Shown: positions 1-7,171, counted from the stretch's first letter. The stretch is 33,311 nt of DNA from Candidatus Nomurabacteria bacterium (GCA_943348755.1 CALQYS010000010.1:1-33311); one strand, 5' to 3'. Program-made: numbers and translations. Notes: a model not told the origin generated them from the letters alone.

Positions 1-1
1 A

Positions 2-48
2 AAAAAGTCGGTTCGAACTTTAAAATTTTAGATCGAACCGTACTTTTT
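2..48. terminator. Bidirectional terminator-like hairpin
   Basis: An A-run and AGT lead into cggttcga, a 16-nt AT-rich loop, then tcgaaccg and ACTTTTT. The GC stem is 8 bp and perfect. The A- and T-rich flanks add about 7 pairs with one bulged T. Either strand would give a stem followed by U residues. It lies 3' of tRNA-Ser (minus strand). Confidence 0.5.
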
Positions 49-51
49 GAG

Positions 52-127
52 CCACGCGGAGCGTGGAAAACCCTTTTGGATTCTGGATTCGGCGGGGGGA
101 ATTCAGAACAGACGGCGCTTCGCGCCG
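52..127. repeat. Three tandem hairpins downstream of tRNA-Ser
   Basis: Three adjacent inverted repeats: ccacgc/gcgtgg with a 3-nt loop (52-66), a 10-bp stem with one G-T pair (81-90 with 99-108), and cggcgc/gcgccg with a ttc loop (113-127). No coding signal is seen. The ORF track entry 47-340 crosses this region and the tRNA antisense and is not credible. The hairpins may be remnants of palindromic elements; function is unknown. Confidence 0.4.
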
Positions 128-165
128 ACCATATTTTTGGTTCGGAAACCATTTTCGAAAAATTG

Positions 166-252
166 CGGATGGGGTGAGATTCGAACTCACGGTCCCCTTT
201 CAGGGACGACAGTTTTCAAGACTGTTCCTTTAGACCGCTCAGGCACCCATCC
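166..252 (-). tRNA. tRNA-Ser (anticodon UGA)
   Basis: The reverse complement begins GGATGGG and ends CCCATCC plus discriminator G, giving a full 7-bp acceptor stem. The anticodon loop reads CTTGAAA (anticodon TGA), the variable arm is long as in class II tRNAs, and the T loop is TTCGAAT. CCA is not encoded (CAA follows). The 5' end is only 9 nt from the stop of the upstream minus-strand gene, so it is probably cotranscribed with it. Confidence 0.95.
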
Positions 253-261
253 CTCTTTTAT

Positions 262-501
262 TTATTTCATTGACGACAATGCTTCTCTGAAATCTGTCTT
301 CACTTCTACCCAACTTTTCTTTGCTACTTTGAAAATATAAATAATTTCCAAGATTGCTAAAGTGTTTAATAAAAGTAGCGCGACGAACCACTTCTTGTGA
401 TTATGCTTTGCAGCTGTCCACACAGCGTAGATCTTCCAAGGAATAGTCCAAAGAGCCACTAATATTATGAATATGTTTACAGACAATGGCAATTGAGTCA
501 C
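262..501 (-). CDS. Small membrane protein, DUF5652-like
   Basis: A 79-residue protein with two hydrophobic helices (about residues 8-27 and 38-59) separated by a short basic loop (KHNHKK), and a charged C-terminal tail. Spacing and composition match the DUF5652 family, found mainly in CPR bacteria; its function is unknown. GTG is chosen as the start because it lies 6 nt after an extended -10 box (TGGTATGAT on the minus strand) and an upstream ATG is out of frame and soon stopped. tRNA-Ser follows 9 nt downstream on the same strand. Confidence 0.75.
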   Translation of the reverse strand: MTQLPLSVNIFIILVALWTIPWKIYAVWTAAKHNHKKWFVALLLLNTLAILEIIYIFKVAKKSWVEVKTDFREALSSMK

Positions 502-507
502 GGCAAA

Positions 508-516
508 ATCATACCA
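508..516 (-). promoter_or_regulatory. Extended -10 promoter of the DUF5652-like gene
   Basis: The minus strand reads TGG-TATGAT, ending 6 nt before the GTG start, which suggests a leaderless transcript. A second minus-strand TATAAT lies at 522-527. Confidence 0.45.
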
Positions 517-531
517 GAAAAATTATATTTA

Positions 532-540
532 TGCTAGTAT
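532..540 (+). promoter_or_regulatory. Extended -10 promoter of ruvX
   Basis: TGC-TAGTAT ends 7 nt before the ruvX ATG, predicting a leaderless mRNA. It is back-to-back with the divergent minus-strand promoter. Confidence 0.5.
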
Positions 541-547
541 CTTCCTT

Positions 548-1000
548 ATGATAAAAGGAAGATTTCTAGGCATTGATTATGGTACAAAAAGGATCGGAGT
601 GGCGGTCTCGGACGAAAATATGACGCTTGCCTTTCCAAAAGAGATCGTGCCAAATAACGCAGATACAATGAAAAGACTAGGAGAAATTATTGTGCAGGAA
701 GGCATCCGTGAGATCGTGGTGGGGGAATCAGTTGATTTTTCTGGAAAATTAAATGCTTTGTCGGCTCGAATTGATGTATTTATTTTAGATTTAGAAGAAA
801 AATTTAAATTACCCATTCAGAAGCAAAAAGAATTTCTGACTTCGGTGGAAGCGCGGAAGGGGACAAACACCAAGGCAAATATAAGCCCGTCACAGGCACA
901 CAGTAAAGTGAAACAAATAAAAAGCGGACGGATAGATGCTAGTGCGGCTGCATTGATACTTCAGAGGTATTTAGATAAAATAAATCAAAAAAAGATATAA
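548..1000 (+). CDS. ruvX: Putative pre-16S rRNA nuclease / Holliday junction resolvase, YqgF/RuvX family
   Basis: A 150-residue RNase H-fold protein of normal family length. The family is implicated in 16S rRNA 5'-end maturation and was originally proposed as a Holliday junction resolvase. The N-terminal GIDYGTKRIG motif carries the first acidic residue (D10). E95 lies in KEFLTSVEA, aligned with the usual DERLTT motif, and D130 lies in RIDASAAALILQ, so the three expected catalytic acids remain. Two conserved stretches have drifted: the usual GLPxxxDG is GESVDFSG, and the D and R of DER are K and F. It starts 7 nt after its -10 box and is followed 7 nt later by the EMAP-domain gene. Confidence 0.9.
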   Translation: MIKGRFLGIDYGTKRIGVAVSDENMTLAFPKEIVPNNADTMKRLGEIIVQEGIREIVVGESVDFSGKLNALSARIDVFILDLEEKFKLPIQKQKEFLTSVEARKGTNTKANISPSQAHSKVKQIKSGRIDASAAALILQRYLDKINQKKI

Positions 1001-1007
1001 TAATCAG

Positions 1008-1337
1008 ATGATAAATATAGACGATTTTGCAAAAATAGAAATAAAAGTGGGGCAAATTTTATCAGTGGAAAAAGTACCAGAGACGGATAAATTACTAAAA
1101 TTGTCAGTTGATCTGGGGGAGGTACAGCCCAGGCAGATAATTTCAGGTATTTCTTTGTATTTTCCAGATCACTCTATTCTCGTTGGCAAAAAATGCATGT
1201 TTGTTGCCAATTTAGAACCCAGAATAATTCGCGGTCTAGAAAGTCAGGGCATGATCTTGGCAGTTTCGACTGAAGACGGTAAATTTTCCTTGCTAGAGCC
1301 AAATAAAGAGATACCTGTTGGCGTGAGGGCTAGATAA
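1008..1337 (+). CDS. Stand-alone tRNA-binding (EMAP/MetG C-terminal-like) domain protein
   Basis: A 109-residue OB-fold protein resembling the C-terminal dimerisation/tRNA-binding domain of methionyl-tRNA synthetase (also called MetRS beta subunit, Arc1p/EMAPII/CsaA-like). Typical motifs are FAKIEIKVGQI at the start, KLLKLSVDLG, RQIISGI, and LESQGMILA near the end. The catalytic Rossmann domain of MetRS is absent. It could act in trans with a MetRS lacking this domain, or be a CsaA-like chaperone; the sequence alone does not decide. It lies between ruvX and pilM in the same direction. Confidence 0.8.
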   Translation: MINIDDFAKIEIKVGQILSVEKVPETDKLLKLSVDLGEVQPRQIISGISLYFPDHSILVGKKCMFVANLEPRIIRGLESQGMILAVSTEDGKFSLLEPNKEIPVGVRAR

Positions 1338-1353
1338 AAGTCTTATTACATAG

Positions 1354-1359
1354 TACAAT
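1354..1359 (+). promoter_or_regulatory. -10 box of the pil operon
   Basis: TACAAT ends 6 nt before the pilM ATG. A weak -35 (TAGATA, 1331-1336) lies 17 nt upstream. The transcript would be leaderless. Confidence 0.4.
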
Positions 1360-1365
1360 ATTGTT

Positions 1366-2460
1366 ATGTCTAGTCATTTATTCGACAGATTTTTCCGTAG
1401 GTTTTTCCCGGTGCCTCGATTTTTAGCAGAACCCTTTTTTGGTCTAGATATCTCAGATGAATCATTGAAATTTGTAGAACTTATCGATACAAAAGATGGC
1501 ATGGATGTCGGTCGGCATGGAGAGCGTGCCATTCCTCCTGGTATCATAGAATCAGGCAAGATCAAAAATCCTAAAAGGATGGAAGAAATTTTAATGAAGC
1601 TTAAGACAGAAGTTGGAGTGAAGTCAGTCCGTGTATCTCTTCCAGAAGAACAAGTTTATCTTTTTAAACTCCGATTAGAAAAATTAGGGTTGGAAAATGT
1701 TAGAGAAAGCATTGAACTTGCTCTTGAAGAACACATACCTCTACAGGCGTCCGATACCATCTTTGATTATGAATTACTAAATCAAGATAAAGAAAGTCTA
1801 GAGCTTCAAGTCGCGGCCATCCCCAAAAATATCATTGAAAGTTACTTAACCATATTTAAAAATGCACAAATCAGAGCTCAGTCTTTCGAACTTGAAGCTC
1901 AAGCGATTTCTAGATCAGTGGTTAAAAATGGCGACCTAGAGACTTACATGATTGTTGATTTTGGAGAAAAGCGTACGGGTATTTTTATCATATCGCGCGG
2001 TGTTGTGATGTTTACCTCTACACTGGATGTAGGTGGAGTGATGCTTAGTGATATGATTGCCAAGAATTTTAAAATAAGTTTCGAAGAGGCAGAAAGTATG
2101 AAAAGGAAATATGGTCTCCTGCGTAATACTGCCAACAAAGAACTATTTTCTGTGCTTTTGAACAGTGTTTCTATTTTGCGTGATGAGATAGTAAAACATT
2201 CTCTGTATTGGCATACACATAAAGATGAAGAAGGTAAAAGCAATCCGCCAATCAAAAAAATTATTCTATGTGGCGGGGATTCTAATTTGATAGGCCTTCC
2301 TGACTATTTGTCCATTAGTATTAAAACTGAAGTGGAAATGGCTAATGTGTGGTCTAACATTATTAATACAGAGGATCATATCCCTGAAATCGACTTTAAA
2401 AGAGCGCTCTCATTTGCTGCTGCCCTCGGGCTTGCTTTGAGGGATTATAAAAATAGTTAA
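1366..2460 (+). CDS. pilM: Type IV pilus assembly protein PilM
   Basis: A 364-residue actin-like ATPase that sits on the cytoplasmic face and binds the N-terminus of PilN, linking the pilus motor to the inner-membrane platform. The phosphate-1 motif is FGLDISDESLKFVEL (about residues 26-40), phosphate 2 is in the MIVDFGEKRTG segment (about 193-203), and the adenosine motif is IILCGGDSNLIG (about 299-310). These are in the right order and length for PilM. pilN follows 3 nt after the stop. The start is the ATG 6 nt after TACAAT. Confidence 0.9.
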   Translation: MSSHLFDRFFRRFFPVPRFLAEPFFGLDISDESLKFVELIDTKDGMDVGRHGERAIPPGIIESGKIKNPKRMEEILMKLKTEVGVKSVRVSLPEEQVYLFKLRLEKLGLENVRESIELALEEHIPLQASDTIFDYELLNQDKESLELQVAAIPKNIIESYLTIFKNAQIRAQSFELEAQAISRSVVKNGDLETYMIVDFGEKRTGIFIISRGVVMFTSTLDVGGVMLSDMIAKNFKISFEEAESMKRKYGLLRNTANKELFSVLLNSVSILRDEIVKHSLYWHTHKDEEGKSNPPIKKIILCGGDSNLIGLPDYLSISIKTEVEMANVWSNIINTEDHIPEIDFKRALSFAAALGLALRDYKNS

Positions 2461-2463
2461 TTT

Positions 2464-3048
2464 ATGATTAATTTAATCCCTAATAAAGAAAAAAAAGAAA
2501 TAGCCAAAAGTTTTTATTATAGACTTGTTGTCTTGCTTTTGGTTATGCTCGGTGTGTCTTTTTTTGTCGCTTTTATCGCCATTTTACCATCTTATTTTTT
2601 ATCCTCGACTAAAAGTAGTATCGTAGATGCCAAACTAGAAATGCAAAAGAATGAACCAGTACTTTTACCAGAAGAAAAAACTCTTGCAATGATTAAAGAC
2701 TTAAACAGCAAGCTAAGTCTTATTGAAAAAAATGAAAATAATACATTCACTGTTTCCAACAAAGTTATAAACGCTATTATCTTAAAGAAGATGTCTAGTA
2801 TAAAAATCACTGATATTTCCTATGAAGATAGTTTCCCAAGTGGATCTTTACAAGGCAAAAAAATAAGCATTCAAGGCACGGCGCCCTCTCGAGAAGTTCT
2901 GCTTTTGTTTCGTAAGGCTCTCGAAGACGATAGCAATTTTAAGAGTGTCAACCTGCCGATTTCTAATTTTGTAAAGGGATCTAATATCCAATTTTATTTA
3001 AGTTTAATGCCCCGTCTGGGTGACGCAGCCGGGCAACCTTCACAATAA
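2464..3048 (+). CDS. pilN: Type IV pilus inner-membrane protein PilN-like
   Basis: A 194-residue bitopic membrane protein. The short cytoplasmic N-terminus begins MINLIPNKEKKEI, which is the typical PilM-binding (I)NLLP-type motif. One transmembrane helix covers about residues 19-47, followed by a coiled-coil-like stretch and an extracytoplasmic alpha/beta domain. It is expected to pair with PilO. It is tightly coupled to pilM and pilO (3 nt and 1 nt). Confidence 0.85.
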   Translation: MINLIPNKEKKEIAKSFYYRLVVLLLVMLGVSFFVAFIAILPSYFLSSTKSSIVDAKLEMQKNEPVLLPEEKTLAMIKDLNSKLSLIEKNENNTFTVSNKVINAIILKKMSSIKITDISYEDSFPSGSLQGKKISIQGTAPSREVLLLFRKALEDDSNFKSVNLPISNFVKGSNIQFYLSLMPRLGDAAGQPSQ

Positions 3049-3049
3049 T

Positions 3050-3589
3050 ATGCAAAGCAACTTTCTAAAAATACCATTGCTCCTCTCTGTAATATTTTTT
3101 GTGTTTTCTTCGTCTATTTTTATATTTCTTTATAAAGCCATAAATAATTCTGTAATAGAATCACAGTATAAAGAAGGGAAATGGCAAGGTGAGGCTTTGA
3201 GACGTAACGAGATAAAAACGTTGAACGATTCGGCTAAAACCGTAGAGAGTGATAAAGTACAATTAGAAAAACATTTTGCGCAAAGTTCTGACATTGTGCC
3301 CTTTTTAGATACCATCGAAGGATTAGCTCCAAAAGTGGGTGTAAAGACGGAAGTGACTTCTGTTGATATTTCAGATGATCGCATTACACTTTTGGTTAGC
3401 ATGAAAGCATCAGGAAATTTCAGCAGTCTGTATAAATTTTTAACACTTTTAGAGAATTCTCCATATCAATTAGAGTTTACGGGGGTTAATATACAGAAAG
3501 AGACGGGGGCAGATGTTGGCAAAAAAAGCAATTTGTACCCGAAATGGAATGTGACTTTTAAGATAAAACTTTTAAGTTTTACATTGTAG
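3050..3589 (+). CDS. pilO: Type IV pilus inner-membrane protein PilO-like
   Basis: A 179-residue bitopic protein with one N-terminal transmembrane helix (about residues 6-27), a coiled-coil segment and a C-terminal ferredoxin-like domain, the usual PilO plan. The ORF track starts at a GTG (3020) inside pilN. The ATG at 3050 is preferred because it falls 1 nt after the pilN stop and directly precedes the membrane anchor. The PilO assignment rests mostly on topology and gene order; sequence identity in this family is low. Confidence 0.78.
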   Translation: MQSNFLKIPLLLSVIFFVFSSSIFIFLYKAINNSVIESQYKEGKWQGEALRRNEIKTLNDSAKTVESDKVQLEKHFAQSSDIVPFLDTIEGLAPKVGVKTEVTSVDISDDRITLLVSMKASGNFSSLYKFLTLLENSPYQLEFTGVNIQKETGADVGKKSNLYPKWNVTFKIKLLSFTL

Positions 3590-3600
3590 AATAAAAAAAT

Positions 3601-3912
3601 ATGAAAAAATTATTCAAAAGAGAAAAAAATTTTACAAAAGACAAAGAAACTTTCAGGTTGAATATAAATTTCTATTGGCAATTAGCCGTGTTAATAATGT
3701 TTATAGTAATTATTCTATCTTCAGTCTTTGGTTATTATCTTTTTGTACAAATAAACCAGGAATCTGTTGTATCATCTGGTGGCGACAGTCCTAAGATCGA
3801 GACAGTCAAAAAAGAAAGAGTCGAAAAGGTCCTAGAGTATTTCTTAGAAAGAGAAAAAAATTCAAATAGAATATTAAACTCTCTGGCACCTATCATTGAC
3901 CCATCGCTCTAA
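3601..3912 (+). CDS. Small membrane protein at the end of the pilMNO cluster
   Basis: A 103-residue protein with a basic N-terminus, one transmembrane helix (about residues 27-50) and a short extracytoplasmic helical tail. It lies 11 nt after pilO in the same direction. There is no lipobox, so it is not a typical PilP lipoprotein, although it occupies that position. The sequence is not otherwise recognised. A pilus accessory role is inferred from context alone. The stop lies only 6 nt from the 3' end of the convergent tRNA-Arg. Confidence 0.6.
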   Translation: MKKLFKREKNFTKDKETFRLNINFYWQLAVLIMFIVIILSSVFGYYLFVQINQESVVSSGGDSPKIETVKKERVEKVLEYFLEREKNSNRILNSLAPIIDPSL

Positions 3913-3918
3913 ATTTTG

Positions 3919-3990
3919 TGCCCTCGGTAGGAATCGAACCTACATCAAGGCCTTAGAAGAGCCTTGTTCTATCCATTGAACTACGGGGGC
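3919..3990 (-). tRNA. tRNA-Arg (anticodon UCU)
   Basis: The reverse complement starts GCCCCCG and ends CGAGGGC plus discriminator A. One C-A mismatch sits in the acceptor stem. The anticodon stem is AGGCT/GGCCT with loop CTTCTAA (anticodon TCT), and the T loop is TTCGATT. CCA is not encoded. It lies 4 nt downstream of tRNA-Val in the same transcript. Confidence 0.93.
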
Positions 3991-3994
3991 GCGG

Positions 3995-4067
3995 TGCGCG
4001 ATGTAGGACTCGAACCTACGACCTTGATGGTGTAAACATCCTGCTCTACCAACTGAGCTAATCGCGC
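3995..4067 (-). tRNA. tRNA-Val (anticodon UAC)
   Basis: The acceptor stem is GCGCGAT/ATCGCGC with discriminator A. The D arm is GCTCAGTTGGTAGAGC, the anticodon loop is TTTACAC (anticodon TAC), and the T arm is GTAGG TTCGAGT CCTAC. The 3' end continues CCG, so CCA is not fully encoded. It is the first gene of a two-tRNA minus-strand unit. Confidence 0.95.
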
Positions 4068-4085
4068 AAATTGAAAACGCTTGTA

Positions 4086-4114
4086 ATTATAGAACATTTC
4101 CACTAAGATTTCAA
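4086..4114 (-). promoter_or_regulatory. Promoter of the tRNA-Val/tRNA-Arg unit
   Basis: The minus strand reads TTGAAA (4109-4114), a 17-nt spacer, then TATAAT (4086-4091), a near-consensus housekeeping promoter 18 nt before tRNA-Val. On the other strand TAAGAT (4104-4109), 9 nt before the RluA-family ATG, may be the divergent -10. Confidence 0.65.
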
Positions 4115-4118
4115 TATT

Positions 4119-4904
4119 ATGAAAATAAAAATTTTATACGAGGATCCTGATATTTTGGCCATAGAGAAACCTTCAGGAATTTCAGTGCATAGCGACGGGC
4201 GCAGTACTGATGAGACGATCGCTGATTGGGTACTCCAAAATTATCCAAAAATGAAGAATGTGGGAGAACCCATGTCGGATATACCGCGTCCAGGGATTGT
4301 CCACAGGCTAGATCGAGAAACCTCCGGAGTAATGTTGCTTGCCAAAAATCAAAAAACTTTTGAAAATTTGAAAAAGCAATTTCAGGACAAGGAAGTGAAG
4401 AAAACATATGTAGCGATCGTTTCTGGTTCTGTCCGTAATGATCGAGGGGTGATAAACAAACCAATCGGCCGTAGTCCACGGGATTTCCGTCGATACTTGG
4501 CGGGACGTGGAGTGCGAGGAGAGATACGCGAAGCGGTTACTGATTATAAGGTTTTGAAAAGGTTTGAAGTAGAAGAGAGTAAAACTTCGATGCTTTCGAA
4601 ATTTTCACCCCTGCGCCCGCAAGCGGGACCCTCGGGGATAAAAATTTCAAAACCATCTTCGTTTAAGTTCACCTATCTTGAAATAAAACCTAAAACCGGC
4701 CGGACGCACCAAATCCGTGTGCATATGAAATATTTAAATCACCCTGTCGTATGTGATGAGCTCTATAATCCTGCCGCTCCGTGTCCAAAGGGGATAACAC
4801 GTATGGCTCTTCATGCGCAGTCTATAGAATTTAAAGATCTAAAGGGTAAAAATGTCAAAGTGGAATCACCTGTGCCACTGCAGTTTAAAAAGGTGCTAAA
4901 ATAA
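4119..4904 (+). CDS. RluA-family 23S rRNA pseudouridine synthase
   Basis: A 261-residue RluA/RluC/RluD-type enzyme that converts specific uridines in rRNA to pseudouridine. Motif I is in RPGIVHRLDRETSGVMLLAK, where the aspartate after HRL is catalytic (about residue 65). The motif KTGRTHQIRVHM (about residues 193-204) is typical of the family. No S4 domain is seen, and the target uridine cannot be predicted. Between TDYKVLKRF and the YLEIKPKTGRTHQ strand lies an extra ~29-residue loop encoded by a palindromic DNA segment (4580-4666), with a composition unlike the rest of the gene. The frame is kept through it, so the gene is probably functional. Confidence 0.9.
   Translation: MKIKILYEDPDILAIEKPSGISVHSDGRSTDETIADWVLQNYPKMKNVGEPMSDIPRPGIVHRLDRETSGVMLLAKNQKTFENLKKQFQDKEVKKTYVAIVSGSVRNDRGVINKPIGRSPRDFRRYLAGRGVRGEIREAVTDYKVLKRFEVEESKTSMLSKFSPLRPQAGPSGIKISKPSSFKFTYLEIKPKTGRTHQIRVHMKYLNHPVVCDELYNPAAPCPKGITRMALHAQSIEFKDLKGKNVKVESPVPLQFKKVLK
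4580..4666. repeat. Palindromic element inserted in frame in the RluA-family gene
   Basis: Arms at 4580-4605 and 4641-4666 are inverted copies matching at 20 of 26 positions (the inner 12 nt at 11 of 12). They enclose a 35-nt GC-rich centre containing cccgc-aa-gcggg and a cccc/gggg pair. The ~29-residue insertion falls between two conserved motifs of the enzyme. The plan (AT-rich arms, GC-rich hairpin core, reading frame preserved) resembles the in-frame palindromic elements described in Rickettsia; homology to those is not claimed. Confidence 0.6.
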
Positions 4905-4908
4905 AAGA

Positions 4909-6606
4909 GTGGAAACAAGGAATTGTCAAAACTGTAAGAAAGATTTTACAATAGAAAAAGAGGATTTTTCCTTTTATGAAAAGATGAAAGTTCCAGCTCC
5001 GACTTGGTGTCCGGAGTGTCGCATGATTCGGAGATTTTCTTTCGGCAACGCTTGGAATTTATTCTGGCGTAATTGTGATTTGTGTAAAGAGAGAACTATG
5101 TCCATATATCCGCCAGATAAAAAACTTACCATATATTGTCCGAAATGCTGGTGGGATGACTCATGGGATGGAACAGAATATGCCATGGACTACGATCCGA
5201 AGCGCAATTTTTTTGAGCAGATTAATCAGCTAAGCGAAAAAACGCCTTTTGTCGCCCTAGATAACCTGTATCCAAGTTTAAAAAATTCTAACTACTCTAA
5301 TGCACTTTCGTGGTGTAAGGATTGCTACATGATATTTTGGGCGGATTATTGTGAGGGCGTATTCTATTCTTCACTTTTAAATGGTTTAAAATACAGCTCA
5401 GATTGTATAAGAGGGTATGAATCAGAGCTATGTTATGAATCTATAGGTTTTAATAAAAATTATCGCACTTTTTTCTGCGATGAATGCGATACTTGTGTAG
5501 ATGTATGGTTTTCAAGGAACTGTTACAGTTGTACAAATTGCATAGGGTGTGTAAATCTTCGCGGGGCTTCTAATTATATTTTTAATATTAAGTACTCCAA
5601 AGAAGAATATGAAAGACAAGTAAAAGAACTTAGGCTAGATTCGTGGGTTAAATTACGAGAGTTGGAGAAAAAATCACATGATTTTTGGCAAACTTTACCA
5701 TACAGAGAATATAACGGGCATTCTCTCAATGTAAATGTCACGGGCGATCATGTTTACACGTCCCGCAATTCGAAAGAAATGTATATTGCGAATGATGCAG
5801 AAAATTGTAAATGGTGTCAGCTTATAACAGTAGGTCCGGCAAAGGATTGTATGGATTATTCTGGTTGGGGGAATAATGCCAACTTGATCTACGAGTGTAT
5901 TGGAGTAGGGGAAAATGTAAGTAATGTGATGTTTTCATTCATATGCACTCCTGATCTGCTTAATTTACAATATTGTACTTGGAATATTTCCGGCAAGAAT
6001 AATTTTGGATGCGTTAATCTTAAAAGAAAATCTTACTGCATTTTAAATAAACAGTATACAAAAGAAGAATTTGAAAAAACACGCGAACAAATCATAAAAG
6101 ACATGAAGGTAAATCCTTATGTGGATAAACTCGGTCGCAAGTTTTATTATGGAGAATTTTTTCCTCCAGAAATGAGCAAATTTCCTTATAACCACTCAAA
6201 TGCCATGAAGTTTTTCCCAAAAACCAAAGAGGAAGTATTAGCGCAGGGTTATCTATGGGACGATTCGGAAAATCCCACATTCTCGACAACTATAAAAAGC
6301 GAGGATTTACCAGATGCAATAAAAGATACACCGGAAACTATTTTAAACGAAGTTATAAAATGCTCGAATTGTGCTCGTTCTTATAAAATAGTCCAAGGAG
6401 AACTTAACCTGCTTCGTAAAATGAATTTACCGATACCACATGAATGTCCGAAATGTAGAGAAAATAAAAGATTTGCGCGGATGACCAAGCCTGGTATGTA
6501 TCATAGAACTTGCGATAAATGTAATAAAAATATTTACACACCTTATGCACCGGGAAGACCAGAAATAGTGTATTGTGTGCAATGTTATCAGGGGGAATTT
6601 GCATAA
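4909..6606 (+). CDS. Large cysteine-rich zinc-ribbon protein (CPR-type, function unknown)
   Basis: A 565-residue soluble protein with 36 cysteines. Paired CxxC zinc ribbons occur at the N-terminus (C6/C9 with C34/C37; C56/C59 with C77/C80) and again at the C-terminus (C485/C488 with C513/C516; C535/C538 with C556/C559). The middle is aromatic- and Cys-rich and contains an internal duplication: GCVNLRGASNYIFNIKYSKEEYER (about 213-236) and GCVNLKRKSYCILNKQYTKEEFEK (about 367-390). I recognise this as a protein type common in CPR genomes but with no known function. GTG is used as the start, 4 nt after the upstream stop; the next ATG would delete the first ribbon. There is no signal peptide. Confidence 0.8.
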   Translation: METRNCQNCKKDFTIEKEDFSFYEKMKVPAPTWCPECRMIRRFSFGNAWNLFWRNCDLCKERTMSIYPPDKKLTIYCPKCWWDDSWDGTEYAMDYDPKRNFFEQINQLSEKTPFVALDNLYPSLKNSNYSNALSWCKDCYMIFWADYCEGVFYSSLLNGLKYSSDCIRGYESELCYESIGFNKNYRTFFCDECDTCVDVWFSRNCYSCTNCIGCVNLRGASNYIFNIKYSKEEYERQVKELRLDSWVKLRELEKKSHDFWQTLPYREYNGHSLNVNVTGDHVYTSRNSKEMYIANDAENCKWCQLITVGPAKDCMDYSGWGNNANLIYECIGVGENVSNVMFSFICTPDLLNLQYCTWNISGKNNFGCVNLKRKSYCILNKQYTKEEFEKTREQIIKDMKVNPYVDKLGRKFYYGEFFPPEMSKFPYNHSNAMKFFPKTKEEVLAQGYLWDDSENPTFSTTIKSEDLPDAIKDTPETILNEVIKCSNCARSYKIVQGELNLLRKMNLPIPHECPKCRENKRFARMTKPGMYHRTCDKCNKNIYTPYAPGRPEIVYCVQCYQGEFA

Positions 6607-6609
6607 GTA

Positions 6610-6686
6610 GAAGATTCTAAAAATAAATTTTGCCAGAGCATTCTCCTTATGACCTAACGCAGCAAAATTTGATTTTTAGAATCTTC
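6610..6686. terminator. Long inverted repeat at the 3' end of the zinc-ribbon gene
   Basis: Arms at 6610-6633 and 6662-6686 pair over 24 bp with a single bulged C, closing a 28-nt loop. There is no clean U-run, but the arms are AT-rich. It lies between the stop codon and the rplS promoter, so a terminator or 3'-end stabiliser is most likely. The architecture resembles the arms of repeat elements A and B without their core. Confidence 0.6.
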
Positions 6687-6688
6687 CG

Positions 6689-6697
6689 TGCTAAAGT
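6689..6697 (+). promoter_or_regulatory. Extended -10 promoter of rplS
   Basis: TGC-TAAAGT ends 9 nt before the rplS ATG, directly after the long hairpin. At most a 2-3 nt leader is predicted. Confidence 0.4.
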
Positions 6698-6706
6698 GTT
6701 TTCACT

Positions 6707-7168
6707 ATGTCAGGGAACAAAGTTACAAATATAAAGTTCAGTCCGGTAAATATCGAAGCGCGCAAAAAGCTTAATTTTAAAGCTGGCGATACTGTCAACG
6801 TCTGGTCAAAGATTTTGGAAGAGAAAGTTGAAAAAAAGGGTGAGAAAAAGAAAGGGGACTCCAAAAAACCAGAAGCTAATAAATATCGACTTCAAGCTTT
6901 TGAAGGCATCGTTCTGGCTCGCAAACACGGCACAGAGATGGGGGCAACTTTTACAGTTCGTAGAATTGCTTCAGGCGTTGGTGTGGAAAGAATTTTCCCC
7001 CTATATTCTCCAATGGTAGATAAAATTGAGATAACTAAGAAATCTCGCGCTCGTCGATCAAAGCTTTATTACATCCGAAACAAAGCGGTGAAAGATGTTC
7101 GCAGTAAGATGCATTCAGTGACTGCTGTCCCTGAAGAAGAGGCCGTAGTCGAAGAAAAGACTGCATAG
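6707..7168 (+). CDS. rplS: 50S ribosomal protein L19
   Basis: A 153-residue L19, somewhat longer than the usual ~115. Family motifs are FKAGDTVNVW, LQAFEGIVLARKHG, FTVRRIASGVGVERIFPLYSP and RSKLYYIRN. A Lys/Glu-rich insertion of about 24 residues (EEKVEKKGEKKKGDSKKPEA) separates the first strand from the FEG motif, and the C-terminal tail is acidic. L19 lies at the 30S-50S interface. It is monocistronic and followed by tRNA-Leu. Confidence 0.95.
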   Translation: MSGNKVTNIKFSPVNIEARKKLNFKAGDTVNVWSKILEEKVEKKGEKKKGDSKKPEANKYRLQAFEGIVLARKHGTEMGATFTVRRIASGVGVERIFPLYSPMVDKIEITKKSRARRSKLYYIRNKAVKDVRSKMHSVTAVPEEEAVVEEKTA

Positions 7169-7171
7169 TTT

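Noticed and set aside
47-340. 97-residue plus-strand ORF at the window start
   Set aside because: It reads antisense through tRNA-Ser (GEIRTHGPLSGTTVFK is a well-known spurious translation of tRNA antisense) and through hairpins.
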